A stretch of DNA of 64,000 nucleotides from positions 3,472,001 through 3,536,000 of the forward strand of contig CM056876.1 of assembly GCA_029876055.1 (NCBI GenBank), read 5' to 3'. The position numbers were made by a program, and so were the translations under genes. The notes beneath the pieces were generated by a model. That model saw only the letters and a list, made by a program, of their open reading frames with translations. It had not been told where the DNA came from and made no database searches. Every line of letters begins with the position of its first letter. The first letter of the stretch is position 1. Source of the DNA: Madurella fahalii. Taxonomy: Eukaryota; Ascomycota; Sordariomycetes; Sordariales. Shown here one piece after another: positions 23,504-34,825 of the stretch.

Positions 23504-24457
23504 CGCAACAGCAACAGCAACAACAACAGCAACAGCAACAGCAACAACCGCCGCCGCCGCCGCCTCCGCAGAGCACGACCATGGCCCAGCCGCCGTATGG
23601 TCTCCCGCGCAGCAGCCGGACAGCGACGCCGCCGACAGCGTCCACCATGACGCCCCAACCGCCTTCGGGCGGGGGCGTGCAGGCGACGGCGCAGTTGGCC
23701 CTGTCGCACGCGCACACGTTCGCAAGCGACCGGCCGCGGCGCGAAAAGGAGGAGATGATCAACGGGCGGCTGTACTACCCGTTCGACAAAGAACTGGTGC
23801 TGGAGCGGGAGCGGTGCAACGCGGCGTGCTGGCGCTTCAACAACTCGACCAACCCCAACATCGGTGTGTCGCCGGTCGAGCGGGCGCGGCTATTCCGCGA
23901 CATCCTGCACCCGCGCGAGGGCGTGCACCTGTCGCCGACCATCATGTCGCCGGTCACGCACACGGGGCGGGTCGGGGACAACGCCACGGTCGAGGCGCCC
24001 TTCAACTGCGACTACGGGTACAACATACAGATCGGCAACAACGTCTCGATCGGGCGCAACTGCCTCATCAACGACGTCTGCGAGGTCCGCATCGGCAACA
24101 ACGTCATCATCAGCCCCAACGTGTGCGTCTACACGGGCACCTGCAGCACCGACCCGCGCCGGCGAGCCGGCAACAAGGGCACCCAGTACGGCAAGCCCGT
24201 CGTGATTGAGGACGACGTGTGGATCGCGGCCAACGTCGTCATCCTGCCTGGCGTGAGGGTCGGGAGGGGGTCGACGGTTGGGGCTGGGAGTGTGGTTACA
24301 AGGGTGAGTTTTATTTTTATTTTTATCCTTTTCCTTTCCCCCCCCCCGGTTTAGTACGTTTTTGCTAACCACTTCCGTTCGTTTTTAGGATGTCGCCAAC
24401 TATAGCATTTACATGGGTCCCAAGGCTGTTCATCGGAGGGGGATTAGTTTTGTGTAG
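21953..24457 (+). CDS. Zn(II)2Cys6 finger fused to a maltose/galactoside acetyltransferase-like domain
   Basis: Exons 21953-22853, 22967-24303 and 24389-24457 give 768 residues. The first intron splits the codon of the fourth zinc cysteine. Order of parts: Ser/Arg-rich N-terminus with a basic HKRKRSISDSPRRERR signal; a Glu/Arg repeat (about residues 93-156); a Zn2Cys6 cluster with C284, C287, C294, C301, C304, C311 (spacing 2-6-6-2-6); a Gln-rich tract (about residues 466-497); a maltose-acetyltransferase N-terminal (Mac) motif (INGRLYYPFDKELVLERERC, about 563-582); and a left-handed beta-helix hexapeptide domain to the end (IGNNVSIGRNCLIN, IGNNVIISPNV, VGRGSTVGAGSVVTR). This architecture is known in ascomycetes, but I cannot assign a gene name. 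It is probably a DNA-binding regulator. The segment where LacA/Maa acetyltransferases carry the catalytic histidine (TATHP) reads YTGTCSTDP, with no histidine, so enzyme activity is doubtful. Confidence 0.88.
22231..22420 (+). repeat. In-frame Glu/Arg (ER, ERAER) coding repeat
   Basis: Imperfect purine-rich tandem repeat (GAGAGGGCAGA-like units) encoding alternating Glu and Arg with Ala, Asp or Thr, for example RAERAERAERTERTERAER. It lies upstream of the zinc cluster. It is prone to length change by slippage or unequal exchange and would form a highly charged helix. Confidence 0.9.
23458..23575 (+). repeat. In-frame CAG/CAA polyglutamine and proline tract
   Basis: A CAG/CAA run encodes a long Gln tract interrupted by Pro pairs and followed by a Pro run. 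It lies between the zinc cluster and the acetyltransferase-like domain, where it probably acts as a flexible or activation-type linker. Mixed CAG/CAA use would slow slippage in the distal half. Confidence 0.92.
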
Positions 24458-26810
24458 TCGAAGGAGACACTGTCCTGTCTCTATCTCTGTTTCCCTTTTC
24501 CACGCCCTTCCGCCGGGTTAATGAACTGGATCTTTTTCTTGTTGTTATTCTTGTGGCTGTGGTCGATTTACTTTATGTCTCTTTCTGATCATGTCTGTCC
24601 TTTTCCCCTCTGTTGGCCTCTCTTGTCTGTCTGTTCCCCACTCCCCGTACTATGATACCCCCATGTTTTGTATGTATGTATGAAAGAGCGGGTTTATGTT
24701 GGTTTTTTTCCTGGGGTTTTTCGAATGTTGGGAACTTTGGGGCACGCGAGCGTTAGGGGGGGCGTTTCCAACGTAAAAGTGGGCTCTTTTTGGAAGGGGG
24801 GATTGGAAGGGAAGAGGGGTGGATTTTTGTTCCTTGGTACTAGGAGAGTCTTTTTCCCCCCTTTTTGGTGCTTGCTGCGGTGCTGGCATTGCCTGGGGAA
24901 CCCATCGGAGAACTGCTGAACGGAACGAACGAACGAGCGAGCGAACGCTTTTGGACCTTGCATACATAAGGTACTTGCATACATACAAACGTTACATACA
25001 TGCATGTGCTTTTTGTTGGTGTTGCCGGTGTCTTTTCGAATGAGACTTGGTTTTTATGTCTTGCATTGCATATATGCGCGCCTGGAAGGCATGGCATCCT
25101 TGCAGCAACCACCCATCAGCAGCCGCACTTTTGCAATTGTTTAGAGAGGAGAAACAGTTGTTGGATGCCATATGTATGGTCCCCTCGCGTTTTGCCGGAT
25201 TTAGACATTATTGTTGGCGGTTTGTTGGATGCAAAAAACATCCCGGTCACATATGTCACTCTGCATTGAATGTTGAGCCCAGATGCGGTTGGATCTACCG
25301 AGCCACATAGCCGCGCCGACGGCCACGATGCCCTCATGTAGGGCGTCTTGTGCACTTCTTACCAGGAACATGATCCAACTGTGGACAACGGGTCAAGGAT
25401 GCTGGAGCGCAGGGATTATGTATGTGTACAGTAGTTGGCTCAGGGATAGGGTGGGCCCACATGTGTTGTTTTGCCGCCGTAGGATGGATGCCTCACCTAT
25501 CGTCAGAGCATCTCTCGTGATGGGGTTTCTCCCGGCCCGTAGCCATTGAAGCGGTTGCCGCCGCGGAGTTGCTTAGTATCCCTCTTCGCGCCATGTCGTA
25601 CGGCCGATAGAACCAGGCACAGGAACCTATACCGGATAGATGGGGATATGGTCTAATGCGGTTGGTGGTATTCTCGCTCTTCCTGCAAGTAAGCCCTGTG
25701 CATCCCACCCCCACCTGACGCCGGCTGACTCCGGTTGACTCCGGTTTCTGGACCGCCCTTGTCGACCAAAAGCTGCAATTTTTCGGTCGCGATGTCCCCT
25801 CGGTTCACCACACACGGACCCCGCCCCGCCCTGTGTGTTCTGCACCGCCGCGGCGCAGGGCGGCACAGACAACTCCAGTCTTGTGCTCAATACAGACAAG
25901 CAGGTGGGGAGTGAGGCTGATGTCCGATTCATCAATACCTGAGAGCAAAAGCGCGAAAGGGCCCCCATAGGAATGAGGGCCCGATCCCTGACACCCATAT
26001 CCGATCTCCCCGTGAATCAGCCTAGGGACCGGCCCGTTTTCGGATGACATACCCGAAACGGGTATCAGATGAACAAACCGTAGACGTACTTTTTTACGCC
26101 GCTGACGTTGGCGACGGGGGAGCCTCACCGGACTGAATACGTGGGTAGTTTGTTGGGTGCCGTGGCTCGTCTGATCTATCGTGTTCTGTGTAAACTATGC
26201 TTGGATTGACGGGTGAGACGAACGAGCTGAGGATGGTCGCAGATCCTACAGATTGCAGTACCGGTCCCGTTTCCTTGGAATCTGGCTGCCTGCGAGGCCG
26301 GCCTAGATTGGCAGCTTTCCAAGCGTGGGTCGTCCGGCAGCATGCAGGACAGCGCATACATTCAGAGCCCACAGTAATTATTGTGCAGGCAGACGCTTTC
26401 TGCAGCGGGCTTGATACCTTGGAGGGTTCCATGGGTAGCACAAGGGATAGACAAGGACCTCGTAAACCGACCAACAGCGGAGCATGGATTGCGAATGGGA
26501 AGACAACCCCAGATATTGCAACCCTCCATGGCTGTCGAGCAGGCCCTGTGCGGGTTGGACGACAGCGCACCGTCCAAAAAGGCCTCGGTTGGGGGGGGGG
26601 GGCGAAGGGTACAGCATCCTGCGATGCCAAGCGGTGGAGAAGAGCCGCTTTGCTGGTGTTTGGACGGGCTCAGCGTGCCCCTCGAGAAAGGCAGAAACCA
26701 ACTTGAAAAGATGTGCATGTTTTTGCGAGACTGGTTGCAGTGACGAGATTCAGAAACAGTGTGGTAGAACCGTCGTGTATCTTCATCATCACAAAATTTC
26801 ATAAATGCAT
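24458..26810. other. Convergent intergenic region, Zn2Cys6 gene / AP-3 mu
   Basis: About 2.35 kb between two convergent genes. The left part is T-rich (3' UTR-like) with TATG/CATA repeats (24668-24685, 24958-25005) and a GAAC repeat (24921-24945). A G-run sits at about 26589-26601. I see no gene. Confidence 0.5.
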
Positions 26811-28664
26811 TCAACATCTAATCTCCACCCCGTCCTTACTGACCGTCAAGTACTTGACCCCCTTGTACGGCTTCACATGCTCACCCAGGCCGCGACTCTT
26901 CCTAGGATCCACAACGATGCTCTCAACCCTGATACCGCTGGCCAGCCAACCCTTGACGGCAAAACTGACCGAGGCCGAGCTAGGCATCAAGATCTTGTTC
27001 TGCGCCGCCCTCTTTTCATCCTTGTCCGCCGCAGTATCCGCCACCGGTTTCGTAGGTGATGCAACGCTCTGATACGGCTCATCATCATATGCGTATGCGT
27101 TCGTACCCGTGTTGAACCCAAACCCCGTCGGATCCGCCTCCTCCTCCTCGTCCTCCGCCATGTGCCCGACAACCGTGCATCGCAAGGCAAAGGACGACGT
27201 CCCCTGCGCCAGCTCCTTGTTAGAGATAGACCACTCCAGCGACCTATCCCCGGGATTGTAGGTCGCATCGCCCCTGCTGGGTCTGATCTCGGATAGGTTC
27301 CGCACATCCGCCGGGAGCGGCACAGACACCTTCAAGTCATGCAGAGAAGGCGAGGCTAGGCCTCCACCGGCCTGCCCGACCCCAAAGCCCCCTCGCATAC
27401 CGCCGCCGCCGCCCGGCCCGCCCCCTCGAAGCGGCTGCGTGCTCCCGGTGGACCCAAACACCTTGTTCAGCTGCAGCCTGACCTCAAAGTCCGACCCCGT
27501 CGGCCCCAGCCCCGTCTTCACCTCCAGACTCACCGGCAACCTGAGCGGGTTCGCCCCGAGCCCGAAGCCGGCCACCCCGCCCCCCTCGCCAAACGGCATC
27601 AGATCCACCTCGTACCCCGCCAGCGTGAACCGCCCGTCGGGCGGGATAAAGCTCAGCACGCCGGGCTGCTCCTTCCACCTCGCCAGGCGCACGCAGGGGT
27701 GAAACACGGGCAGGTCGATGACGCTCCGCAGGTTGTGCTTGCCCGAGGGCCCCGTCAGGGTGACGAGGATGTCGGGCACGCCCGAGACCTTGGAGGTGAA
27801 GGCGATGGTGCCGCTGGCGAGGGCGGCCAGCGGCCGGCCCGACGGCGCGAGCGTGACCGACAGCGTCTCCACCACGTCGGCGTACAGCTCGTTGGACGTG
27901 TGCCGGACGTTGGCCCGCCGCCAGGGCAGCGCCGGCGTGCTGTGCGCCTGCGCGAGCAGCGACGACGACGGCGCGCCCTGCAGCGGCGAGGTGCCGAAGG
28001 AGGTGCCGAAGCCGGTTTTCCTGGACGGGACGGATGGGACAAGGGTTAGTGAAACGGCTCATTTTGTTTGTTTGTCTGTGTGCATGTGTGCATGTGTGTG
28101 TGTGTGTGTGTATGATTTAGGCGACGTGGGTATGGAGGGGGAGCCCTACGTCGGCAGGTTTAGATTCCCCAGGAGCTTGTCCATGAAGCCCTCGACCTCG
28201 ACCAGGTCCCTGAGCGCGTTGGGCTCGGTGGTGCTGACGGTGCCGGCATCACACATCTCGGTCAGAAGCTGGGCGGCAATGTCATAGTTGGCCTCGATCT
28301 TGTGCGCCAGCACGGGCGCGCCGAGGAACTCTTCAAAGGCATCGATGACGCGGTGGAGAAACTCGAGGACAAGGAGCGGCTCCACCTCGGAAGAGGTGGT
28401 CAGGAGGTAGAGGAGGTTCGCATGGGTGAGGCTGAAGACGAGGGTGGGCGGGTTGGTGTTGGGGAGGTATATGAGGTTCGGCCGCGGGACGGGATGTTGT
28501 AGGTAGAGGGGTAGCAGGTGTGATGCCGAGAGCGGACGCGATGTGTATGTGTGCGACAGGACTAGCGTGCTGCGCGCGCGTCAGTTTGCGCCCGTTTTGA
28601 AGATGCTGTCCCTACCTTACTTGTGCTCGTCGTAGATGTGTAGCGCCTCAATGACACCGTTCAT
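26811..28664 (-). CDS. APM3: AP-3 adaptor complex mu subunit
   Basis: Medium subunit of the AP-3 adaptor, which carries cargo from the Golgi or endosome to the vacuole; the mu C-domain reads tyrosine sorting signals (YxxPhi). Minus-strand exons 28664-28621, 28569-28150 and 28020-26811 give 557 residues. Intron 2 (129 nt) contains a TG repeat. Residues 1-155 form the longin-like N-domain (NGVIEALHIYDEHN; LLVLEFLHRVIDAFEEF, the typical VIEFLHRV motif). The mu homology domain runs from about residue 198 (DVVETLSVTL). FHPCVRLARWKEQPGVLSFIPPDG is close to the AP-3 version of this strand, in contrast to AP-1 and AP-2. A Gly-rich insertion of about 40 residues (GGGPGGGGGMRGG) makes the protein longer than animal AP3M (about 418). 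The upstream ATG is fixed by the longin start. Confidence 0.9.
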
Positions 28665-28965
28665 GGTGGGTTGTGTTGAGGTAGGCTTTTTTTGCGATGG
28701 CCTTGGGGCTTCAGGGCGATGTTGGAGTTCCTGGGACTTGCCGGGAACCGCTACGGCCACTGACGCAATGAGCTCCGGGCCTGCTGAGACCCCACTGTAG
28801 GCTTGGCACAAGCACCTCAAACTGCTTGGTTTGCTGTGATGGGGCTCAGGGGTCCACACGGCATCTTTGTCAGCTTCTCGACAAGTTCGTCTCATCCACC
28901 AAAACCACTTCTCTCCGCCCGGAACGAGATCCGAGTCGGACCGCTCAACCACACCAGCGCCGGAC
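28665..28965. promoter_or_regulatory. Divergent promoter, AP-3 mu and DMAC1-like gene
   Basis: Only 301 bp separate the two start codons, so a shared bidirectional promoter is likely. No named element is visible. Confidence 0.5.
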
Positions 28966-29317
28966 ATGGCCAAGGACACGGACATACCATCGCTCCAGTC
29001 TCTGGAGAAACCCGAGAAATTGCGGGACCTTCTCAAGCAGGATCGCGGAGATGACTGTCTGTCCTGCAGGGTCGTGGGTGAGTCGCCCTCGCTTCATTCC
29101 CCGTCCTGAACCGCTACTTAAAACTACGACTGCAGGCGGCGGTGCCTTCCTAGGTCTCGCAGCATACAGCTACTTCTCCGGGCAGGCACAGCTCCAGCAG
29201 CAACGGGCAAAGATCTTGGCCAGCGGCTCCCGGTTCGGCATGCGCAGCAGGAGTTGGGCCATCACCGGAATCTCGCTTGGCCTTGCCTGGCTCGGCATCT
29301 GGAGACTGTCCAAATGA
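28966..29317 (+). CDS. Small DUF4536/DMAC1-like membrane protein
   Basis: Exons 28966-29077 and 29136-29317 give 97 residues; the intron is 58 nt with GTGAGT and TGCAG ends. After a charged N-terminus of about 28 residues comes DDCLSCRVVGGGAFLGLAAYSYF, a CxxC motif leading into a first hydrophobic segment, then a second segment (SWAITGISLGLAWLGIWRL). This resembles the DUF4536 family, whose human member DMAC1 helps assemble the distal membrane arm of mitochondrial complex I. The two-span layout and the C-x-x-C-R motif support the match; I cannot verify it by alignment. It shares a short divergent promoter with AP-3 mu. Mitochondrial location is inferred from the family only. Confidence 0.72.
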
Positions 29318-29867
29318 TGCATCGCCACTCGTAATTACGGCCATTTTCGGATGTGTGCAGTACTCAGCCTGATGTCGGCCCGCCACAGCATGGCCAGAAA
29401 GGAAGCCGAGCGATAAGCCTGGCGCAGACGGGAGAGAAAAGCCTGGGGCGAGCATCCAACAATCTGTAACATATGTAACAATATACCCGTATGACACCGC
29501 ATCTTCTTGCCCATGGTTGCCGCGTCCGGGTGCTGACGAGCACAGCCTGTAATAACGGACCAGCGTTTCGCTGTAGTGGTTCACAGTTCAACGTCGGCAC
29601 GCGGATTTACGCAACGACTTGTATTGTATATACACCGAACCACTGCTCGACTAAAAGGGGTACAGCAGGTAGGTAGGTAAGGCACGCGGAGGGTGCAGAA
29701 CGGGGTTCTACCTCTTGTCTTTTGTGGCCCCGTTCTCTTCCATTTTGTCCCCTGCGGAGTGAAGCCCAGACAACAACAACAGCAGCAGCAGCAGCAGCAA
29801 TTTTGCTTATTTTCTTGACCAGACTAGACCAAACAAACCGAACCAGAGACCCTCAGTCTCCAACTGC
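29318..29867. other. Convergent 3' region with a CAA/CAG repeat
   Basis: Two gene ends meet here. It contains a CAA/CAG trinucleotide run at about 29773-29800, outside any coding frame. Nothing else is recognisable. Confidence 0.6.
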
Positions 29868-31265
29868 TTAGAATTGCGGCTTGGCGTTCCGGAGCAGCAT
29901 CTCAAAGTAGGCCTGGTTCCACTGGCCGGCCTCGGGCGAGGGCTTGAAGGCATCGGGCTTGCCGCAGAAGGAATCGTAGCGGACCGCAGAGCTGTCGCTC
30001 GTGCCGTCACTCTCTCCACCGGGCTGTTGAAAAGAAAAACCCAGAGTCAGTCACCCTACGTTCTGTACTAGCGTCTCCGGCATAGGATGGCTTACCTTGA
30101 CCCAGACGAAGGCGTCAGCCAGCTCGAGACCGGTGTCGGCCGTGGGGCGGACACCAAAGCCAGCGCCGTTGACGTTGCACCAGTTGCCCCACTCCTCGCG
30201 CAGGCCCTGGACAGCGTTGCGGCCAGTGTCGACGATGGCGTGGTTGGGCATGCCTGCGCTGCGGAGGGCCGCGCCGAAGGTGGTGACGTAGGTGCGCTCG
30301 TTCTGGCACGAGTTGTACTTGGCGTCGGACTTGTCCGAGAACTCGCCGGGGGTCAGGTCCCTGGTAGACCGGGTGTAAGCGTCTGGGGCCTCTCTGCCGA
30401 GGGCTAGAATTGGGGCGGGTTGAAACTTACCAGGCGTTCCAGCCAGCCACGTTGGTGGCAATACCACGGAACTGGCTGGGCCTGCCGGCGCTGGTGTACG
30501 CCTTGGCAAGCTCCTCAGCGCCGGGCTTGAGGTTGGCATCCCAGCCGAGCCAACCGCCGTGGCCGGCATCGAGGTACATGACAACGTTGGGAAGGTTGAG
30601 CTGCTTGAGAGCGTACGCAACACCCTCGCGGTAGCCAGAGGCGCTGTCCTGGCAGGTCTGCAGGTCGCTGTTGGTGACCAGGTTGGGGAGCGAGTCGGGC
30701 TCGATCACGAGGGCAAAGGCCGTGTTGGGGTGCTCCTTGAGGATGCCGACGATCTCTGCGAATCCTATGTCAGCCCTGCTCCCCTTCTGTTCGCGTCTGC
30801 CGGTCCTCGAGCATGGGAACACTCACTGTCGATGTACTCGGTCTTGTACCGGTTGAGTTCGCCGACCTTGAGCTCGCCGTTCGACGCCTTGGCGGCACAG
30901 TCACGACCGGGCAGGTCGTAGATGACGAGACCCAGGATGTGGTCGCAGGGAACATCCTGAAGGGCGGGCTCCAGCTTCCCAATGTTCTCAATCGTGTCGA
31001 GCCACAAGAAGCTGCCGACGTCGGCAACCTTGGCGGCCTGGGCGGCGAGGGCGGAGTCGGTCATGGACTGGACGGCGGCCTCGATCTCGCTGCGGTAGAA
31101 GCTGTTGGCATGGAGCGTGTATTGCTTGAACACGTTGGTCTGGGCGTTGAGGGTGACGGCAGACGCGCAGCCCGAAGCCTGCCGAGGCTTCTGGGGAGTC
31201 GTGGGAGAGGGGGCGGCGATGGCCGTGGCGGCGAAGGCCAGGGCGGCAGACTGGGAGAACTTCAT
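29868..31265 (-). CDS. Secreted glycoside hydrolase family 6 cellulase (cellobiohydrolase II type, no CBM1)
   Basis: Inverting beta-1,4-glucanase that releases cellobiose from the non-reducing ends of cellulose. Minus-strand exons 31265-30827, 30755-30431, 30360-30096 and 30023-29868 give 394 residues with three GT-AG introns of 70-72 nt. A signal peptide (MKFSQSAALAFAATAIAA) is followed directly by the catalytic domain; no fungal cellulose-binding module or Ser/Thr linker is present. Catalytic residues by analogy to Trichoderma Cel6A: D122 in YDLPGRDCAA (acid, D175 there) and D167 in VIEPDSL (D221 there), plus E347 and D349 in KPGGESDG. Cysteines C123, in TCQD, in WCNV and in SFCG match the two family disulfides. 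The DGTSDSSA loop is the tunnel-forming kind, favouring an exo-acting enzyme. Unusual: Gly120 where YDLPDRD is common, and Ser348 where Cel6A has Cys. Closest type is the Neurospora GH6-3/exoglucanase 3 group. Confidence 0.94.
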
Positions 31266-31354
31266 GCTGGGCAACAACACGTGACTTGAAGCTGAGATGG
31301 GGATGCCTGGTAGAGGGAAGCTCCCTTCTGGTCAAGCGATGGAGGGTGGCTCGT

Positions 31355-31362
31355 CTTTATAC
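31355..31362 (-). promoter_or_regulatory. TATA box of the GH6 gene
   Basis: On the minus strand the sequence reads GGTATAAAG around this position, about 90 bp upstream of the GH6 start codon, a usual distance for strongly regulated fungal cellulase promoters. Confidence 0.65.
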
Positions 31363-31747
31363 CGGGAACGAGTGCCCTTGGCAGCTGCGATGCACCCCTG
31401 ACGGCGACCCGGAGTCTTCGGGGAAGCACAAGCAAGCCCATGACCGCTATCGACGCGCCCACGCTCTGGAGCTCGACGCCCTGCAATCAGGAAGACAGGG
31501 CCGTTGCTGGCGACAGGGCTCGGCCAGGAACCTCCGAGGGAGGCTTGAGCCGCGCCGAGCAGTACCCGCTGGGATATAGGGTGCGGGGCTGATGGTGAGT
31601 GCCGAGCCCAGCGAGTGGACGGCTCCCAGATCCCCCATCTCGCCTTTCATATAGACTTTCATTTGTCCTCAGTCAACCACCGCCGGTCCGACTCTGGATT
31701 GGCGGGAGGGCGACAATTGCTCTCGATCGCGATTTGCGAGCAAAAGT

Positions 31748-31892
31748 GTGGGGAATCGGGGTACCCTCCTGGTAATCTGGGGAATTATTCCACCTCATGC
31801 ATGTCTGTTCGATCTCTTGTTCGGTCCCACTGGGGTTAGTGAACACCCCCCTTCCCCCCGTTACCCCTTGCAGCCACCCTGAGGTTGTGGGG
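31748..31892. promoter_or_regulatory. Cluster of CRE1-like (SYGGRG) sites upstream of GH6
   Basis: Four matches to the CreA/CRE-1 consensus lie within 145 bp: GTGGGG at 31748, CTGGGG at 31777, CTGGGG at 31830 and GTGGGG at 31887, about 480-630 bp upstream of the GH6 ATG. CRE-1 mediates glucose repression of cellulases. The motif is short, so chance occurrence is possible. Confidence 0.35.
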
Positions 31893-33231
31893 AAACCTGA
31901 CGATCACCCTCTGACGGTGGTGGCTCCGGACCACCAATGGTCAGCCAGCCGGCTTGGGGGGACGGCGGGCTTCCGCTGAGGGAATATGCGGAGACGGAGC
32001 AGAGAGCTCGCCATATTGCTGCGGCTGGATGAATGCCACAAGCATTTTGCTGCCGTTGAGACTCCACTTCAGAGGGCCATGCAGAGACACAGACGCCGAA
32101 GACGGCAAGGCCGGGGATGAGAAATGCCGGTAGTCTAGATCCATAGGGACATTTAGAGGCAGGCGCTGTTGATGTAGGGAGTGTTAATCGACCGTTTAGT
32201 TCCCAGGGCTCACGATCCCCTCCACATCATGATCTGGACCGGGAACTTCATTGAGCTGGATGCGGGGACCCCGCATGCGTTGTGAGCGATGAGGTGCCCT
32301 CCTCCACGGTCATGTCGTACCGGCTGCTCTCCCACGGACCTCCCACGGACCTCCCACAGCGCTAAGCGGCAGTTGATGGCTAAAACACACCATCATCTGA
32401 AACCGAGCTTGATTATTTGCTGCGGCCTTATAGTGCGCATATTAAGCCGCAAATTATTAGCCGGCAATCCAGCCCAGAGCCACGGGAGCACGAGGCTAGC
32501 TCGGTTCTGCACGGCATGCCCTACCGTCCAATACGACGGCTTTGACGACGGCTTTGTCGCCGGTTCGGCTAAAGCGCCGGACGTATTCTCGGCACGGAGT
32601 GACGGCCGACGAACACCAAATAGGATCGTGCTCCTATACGCGCGCGCCTGAGATCCTGATGAAAGGCCGGAGGAGAGCCAGCGAGTTCCCCGGCCGCACA
32701 AGTTGGCACAGATGATGTGACTTGGGCGAGCCCTGGGTGGTGCCGTCCAACCCGACTGATTTGTGTAACAGCTCGTTTTGCCGTGCCAGGGCTCAGGCGT
32801 GCTGATGCGGGCAGGGGATCGTCATTCCCGTTCGGATGAGTCGCTCTAGATCCGAAAACGGCCCACCAGAGTCCCTGCTCGTGCCCGGTATTCAATATCG
32901 TCGACTGGGATCCCGTTGGCCCTCTGGATGCGACGCCGTGCGGTCAAGACGCAGACACGTCCCAGAAGGGACTCTGAGGATTGAAAGTTTCCTGGAAAGA
33001 CCGGATTGGGTTGTGACATCAGTCTGGCTAGCTTGCCGAACATTGCTCCCGTTCTGGAGGCCTGCACTCGATGCTAGGGTGATAATTACCGGGTGGCGAG
33101 TTGTCGTCGGCTTGCTATAGAACGAGGCACCCTCCTTCCCATGTAGTTGTCAAATCGTGGCAATGCTTTGCAACCCTGTCCTGGCAAGGTTAACGTTGAG
33201 TGTAAGTGGTTGATAATTTTTCGCCGTAGAG
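31893..33231. other. Non-coding flank between GH6 and the transposon block
   Basis: GC-normal sequence with no recognisable gene. It contains a short direct duplication (CCCACGGACCT near 32331-32352). It ends at the target site of the copia element. Confidence 0.5.
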
Positions 33232-33236
33232 ATACC

Positions 33237-33500
33237 TGTTGGAACTACAGTCTGTGGCACCCACTTGATTAGTCAGGCTCGTTGGGCACAGATCCACACC
33301 TCCTTGAAGGTCTTCATCAATGGGTTGGGCAGTCGCCCTGTTGTTTTTGTTTGTTACACTGCAGATATCGCTCAGGAAGCAGGGAGCTCAGGAAGATGGC
33401 CCCTGGGCGCACCCGTCACATGATCCGATACCCGTCGGCAGGTGCTCCCAGCTGTACAAAGTGGGTCGCTCATTTGCGACGACATTCCTCATTTCCAACA
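33237..33500 (-). repeat. 3' LTR of the copia element
   Basis: 264 bp, TG...CA ends with inverted TGTTGGAA/TTCCAACA. It is less mutated than the copy at the other end and shares long identical stretches with it, such as the block around 33330-33400. Confidence 0.9.
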
Positions 33501-33587
33501 CACCTCCCCAGTTGAGCCCGCAGGGCGAAACTGGCTCAAATCGCCCAGAAACGCTCAAATCACTCAAATCCATCGTAGGCCGTCAGA

Positions 33588-33797
33588 TCAATCGTAATCT
33601 ATCAAGATATCTCCATCGTGATCCTTTGCCACTGCTTCCTCTGCGTCCAGGCGCTCCCGCTGCTGATCCTCTGCTTCCCTGCGCTCTACCAGTCTATCTT
33701 CCATATCCACGAGGCTTATCTGGGCCACAAAGCGATTGTAGTTCTCCCTGCTCAGTGCCTTTATAAGGCCGTCTGCGATCATCTCGGCGCTCTTCAT
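33588..33797 (-). pseudogene. C-terminal end of copia polyprotein
   Basis: An open stretch ends the copia pol (EMIADGLIKALSRENYNRF), a pattern common to copia RNase H ends, followed by an acidic Glu/Asp/Arg-rich tail. It is unusually free of RIP compared with the body of the element. Confidence 0.75.
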
Positions 33798-34825
33798 ATA
33801 TTTGACGTTGATCGCGCCTCGCTGAACTTCTTGTCGTAACCAGTGGTTGTAGATATCAACGTACCTCAGGCTCGTCTTAAACGCCGCGTACTCTGCGCTT
33901 ACCAGTCGTATCGTCTACGTATTGTCGTATTCTATTGTAATGCGCTCGTTATCGAGGGAAACGCTTAGATCCTTCAATAGGCGGCTTACGTAGAGCGACT
34001 CCTTTACTGCCTGCAAAAGAGTGAGGAGCTCAGCCTCTGTAGTAGACGTCGTTACTATATCCTACTTGTTTATACGCCATCCTATTATCCTACTAAACAG
34101 CTTCATCGTATATGCCTAGGAGCTCTTACGATCACATGTATTATCTACAAATGATACGTCGCTGGCGACTTGGAGGCCATCGCTACCTCCCATCTAGAGC
34201 GCTAGGGAGCTTATTCTCTTAAGATAGAGTAGAACTCTATCGGCTACCTTGTAGTAGAGTGGTCCGAAATTCGTAATGAAGTGTACGAGGTACGAGATCG
34301 CGAAGGCAATATCTGGGCATATAATTACAGCTACATATAGGATTGATCCGACTTTACGTATATATTGATGCCTCTTATCGTAGGTAGCGCTCCTATTATA
34401 TAGGAGGAGTTCATCGCGGCTCAAAGGCGTCGCTATAGGCTATTCTGATTGTACTAGGTTAGCGATCTTATTAATATATACGGATTGGGACAGCCAGATC
34501 AAGCGCTTTTCGCGATCTCTTAAGACTTCAATCTTTAAAAACCACTATAATAGATTTCTTCCTATCAATTTATATCATATATTAATCCCAGCGATCGTAC
34601 TAAGAGCTGCTTTTCTCAGGTACTTGGGAAATGCTAGGATAATATTGTCTATATATACGAAAATAATAATCCCGTTCTTAATAAAGGTATATAGCTCGTA
34701 AGGAACTAGATCAAATCCCATTACAACTACAGTCGTTATAAACATTTATTACTATAGAAGTAATAATCTTCGTAATCTATAGAGGGCTTTTCTAAGCCGT
34801 AAAATAGTCCCCCTTTTATAGTATC

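Noticed and set aside
23427..23762. Cys/Gly- and Leu/Ala-rich antisense frames
   Set aside because: They are shadows of the CAG/CAA repeat in the sense gene.
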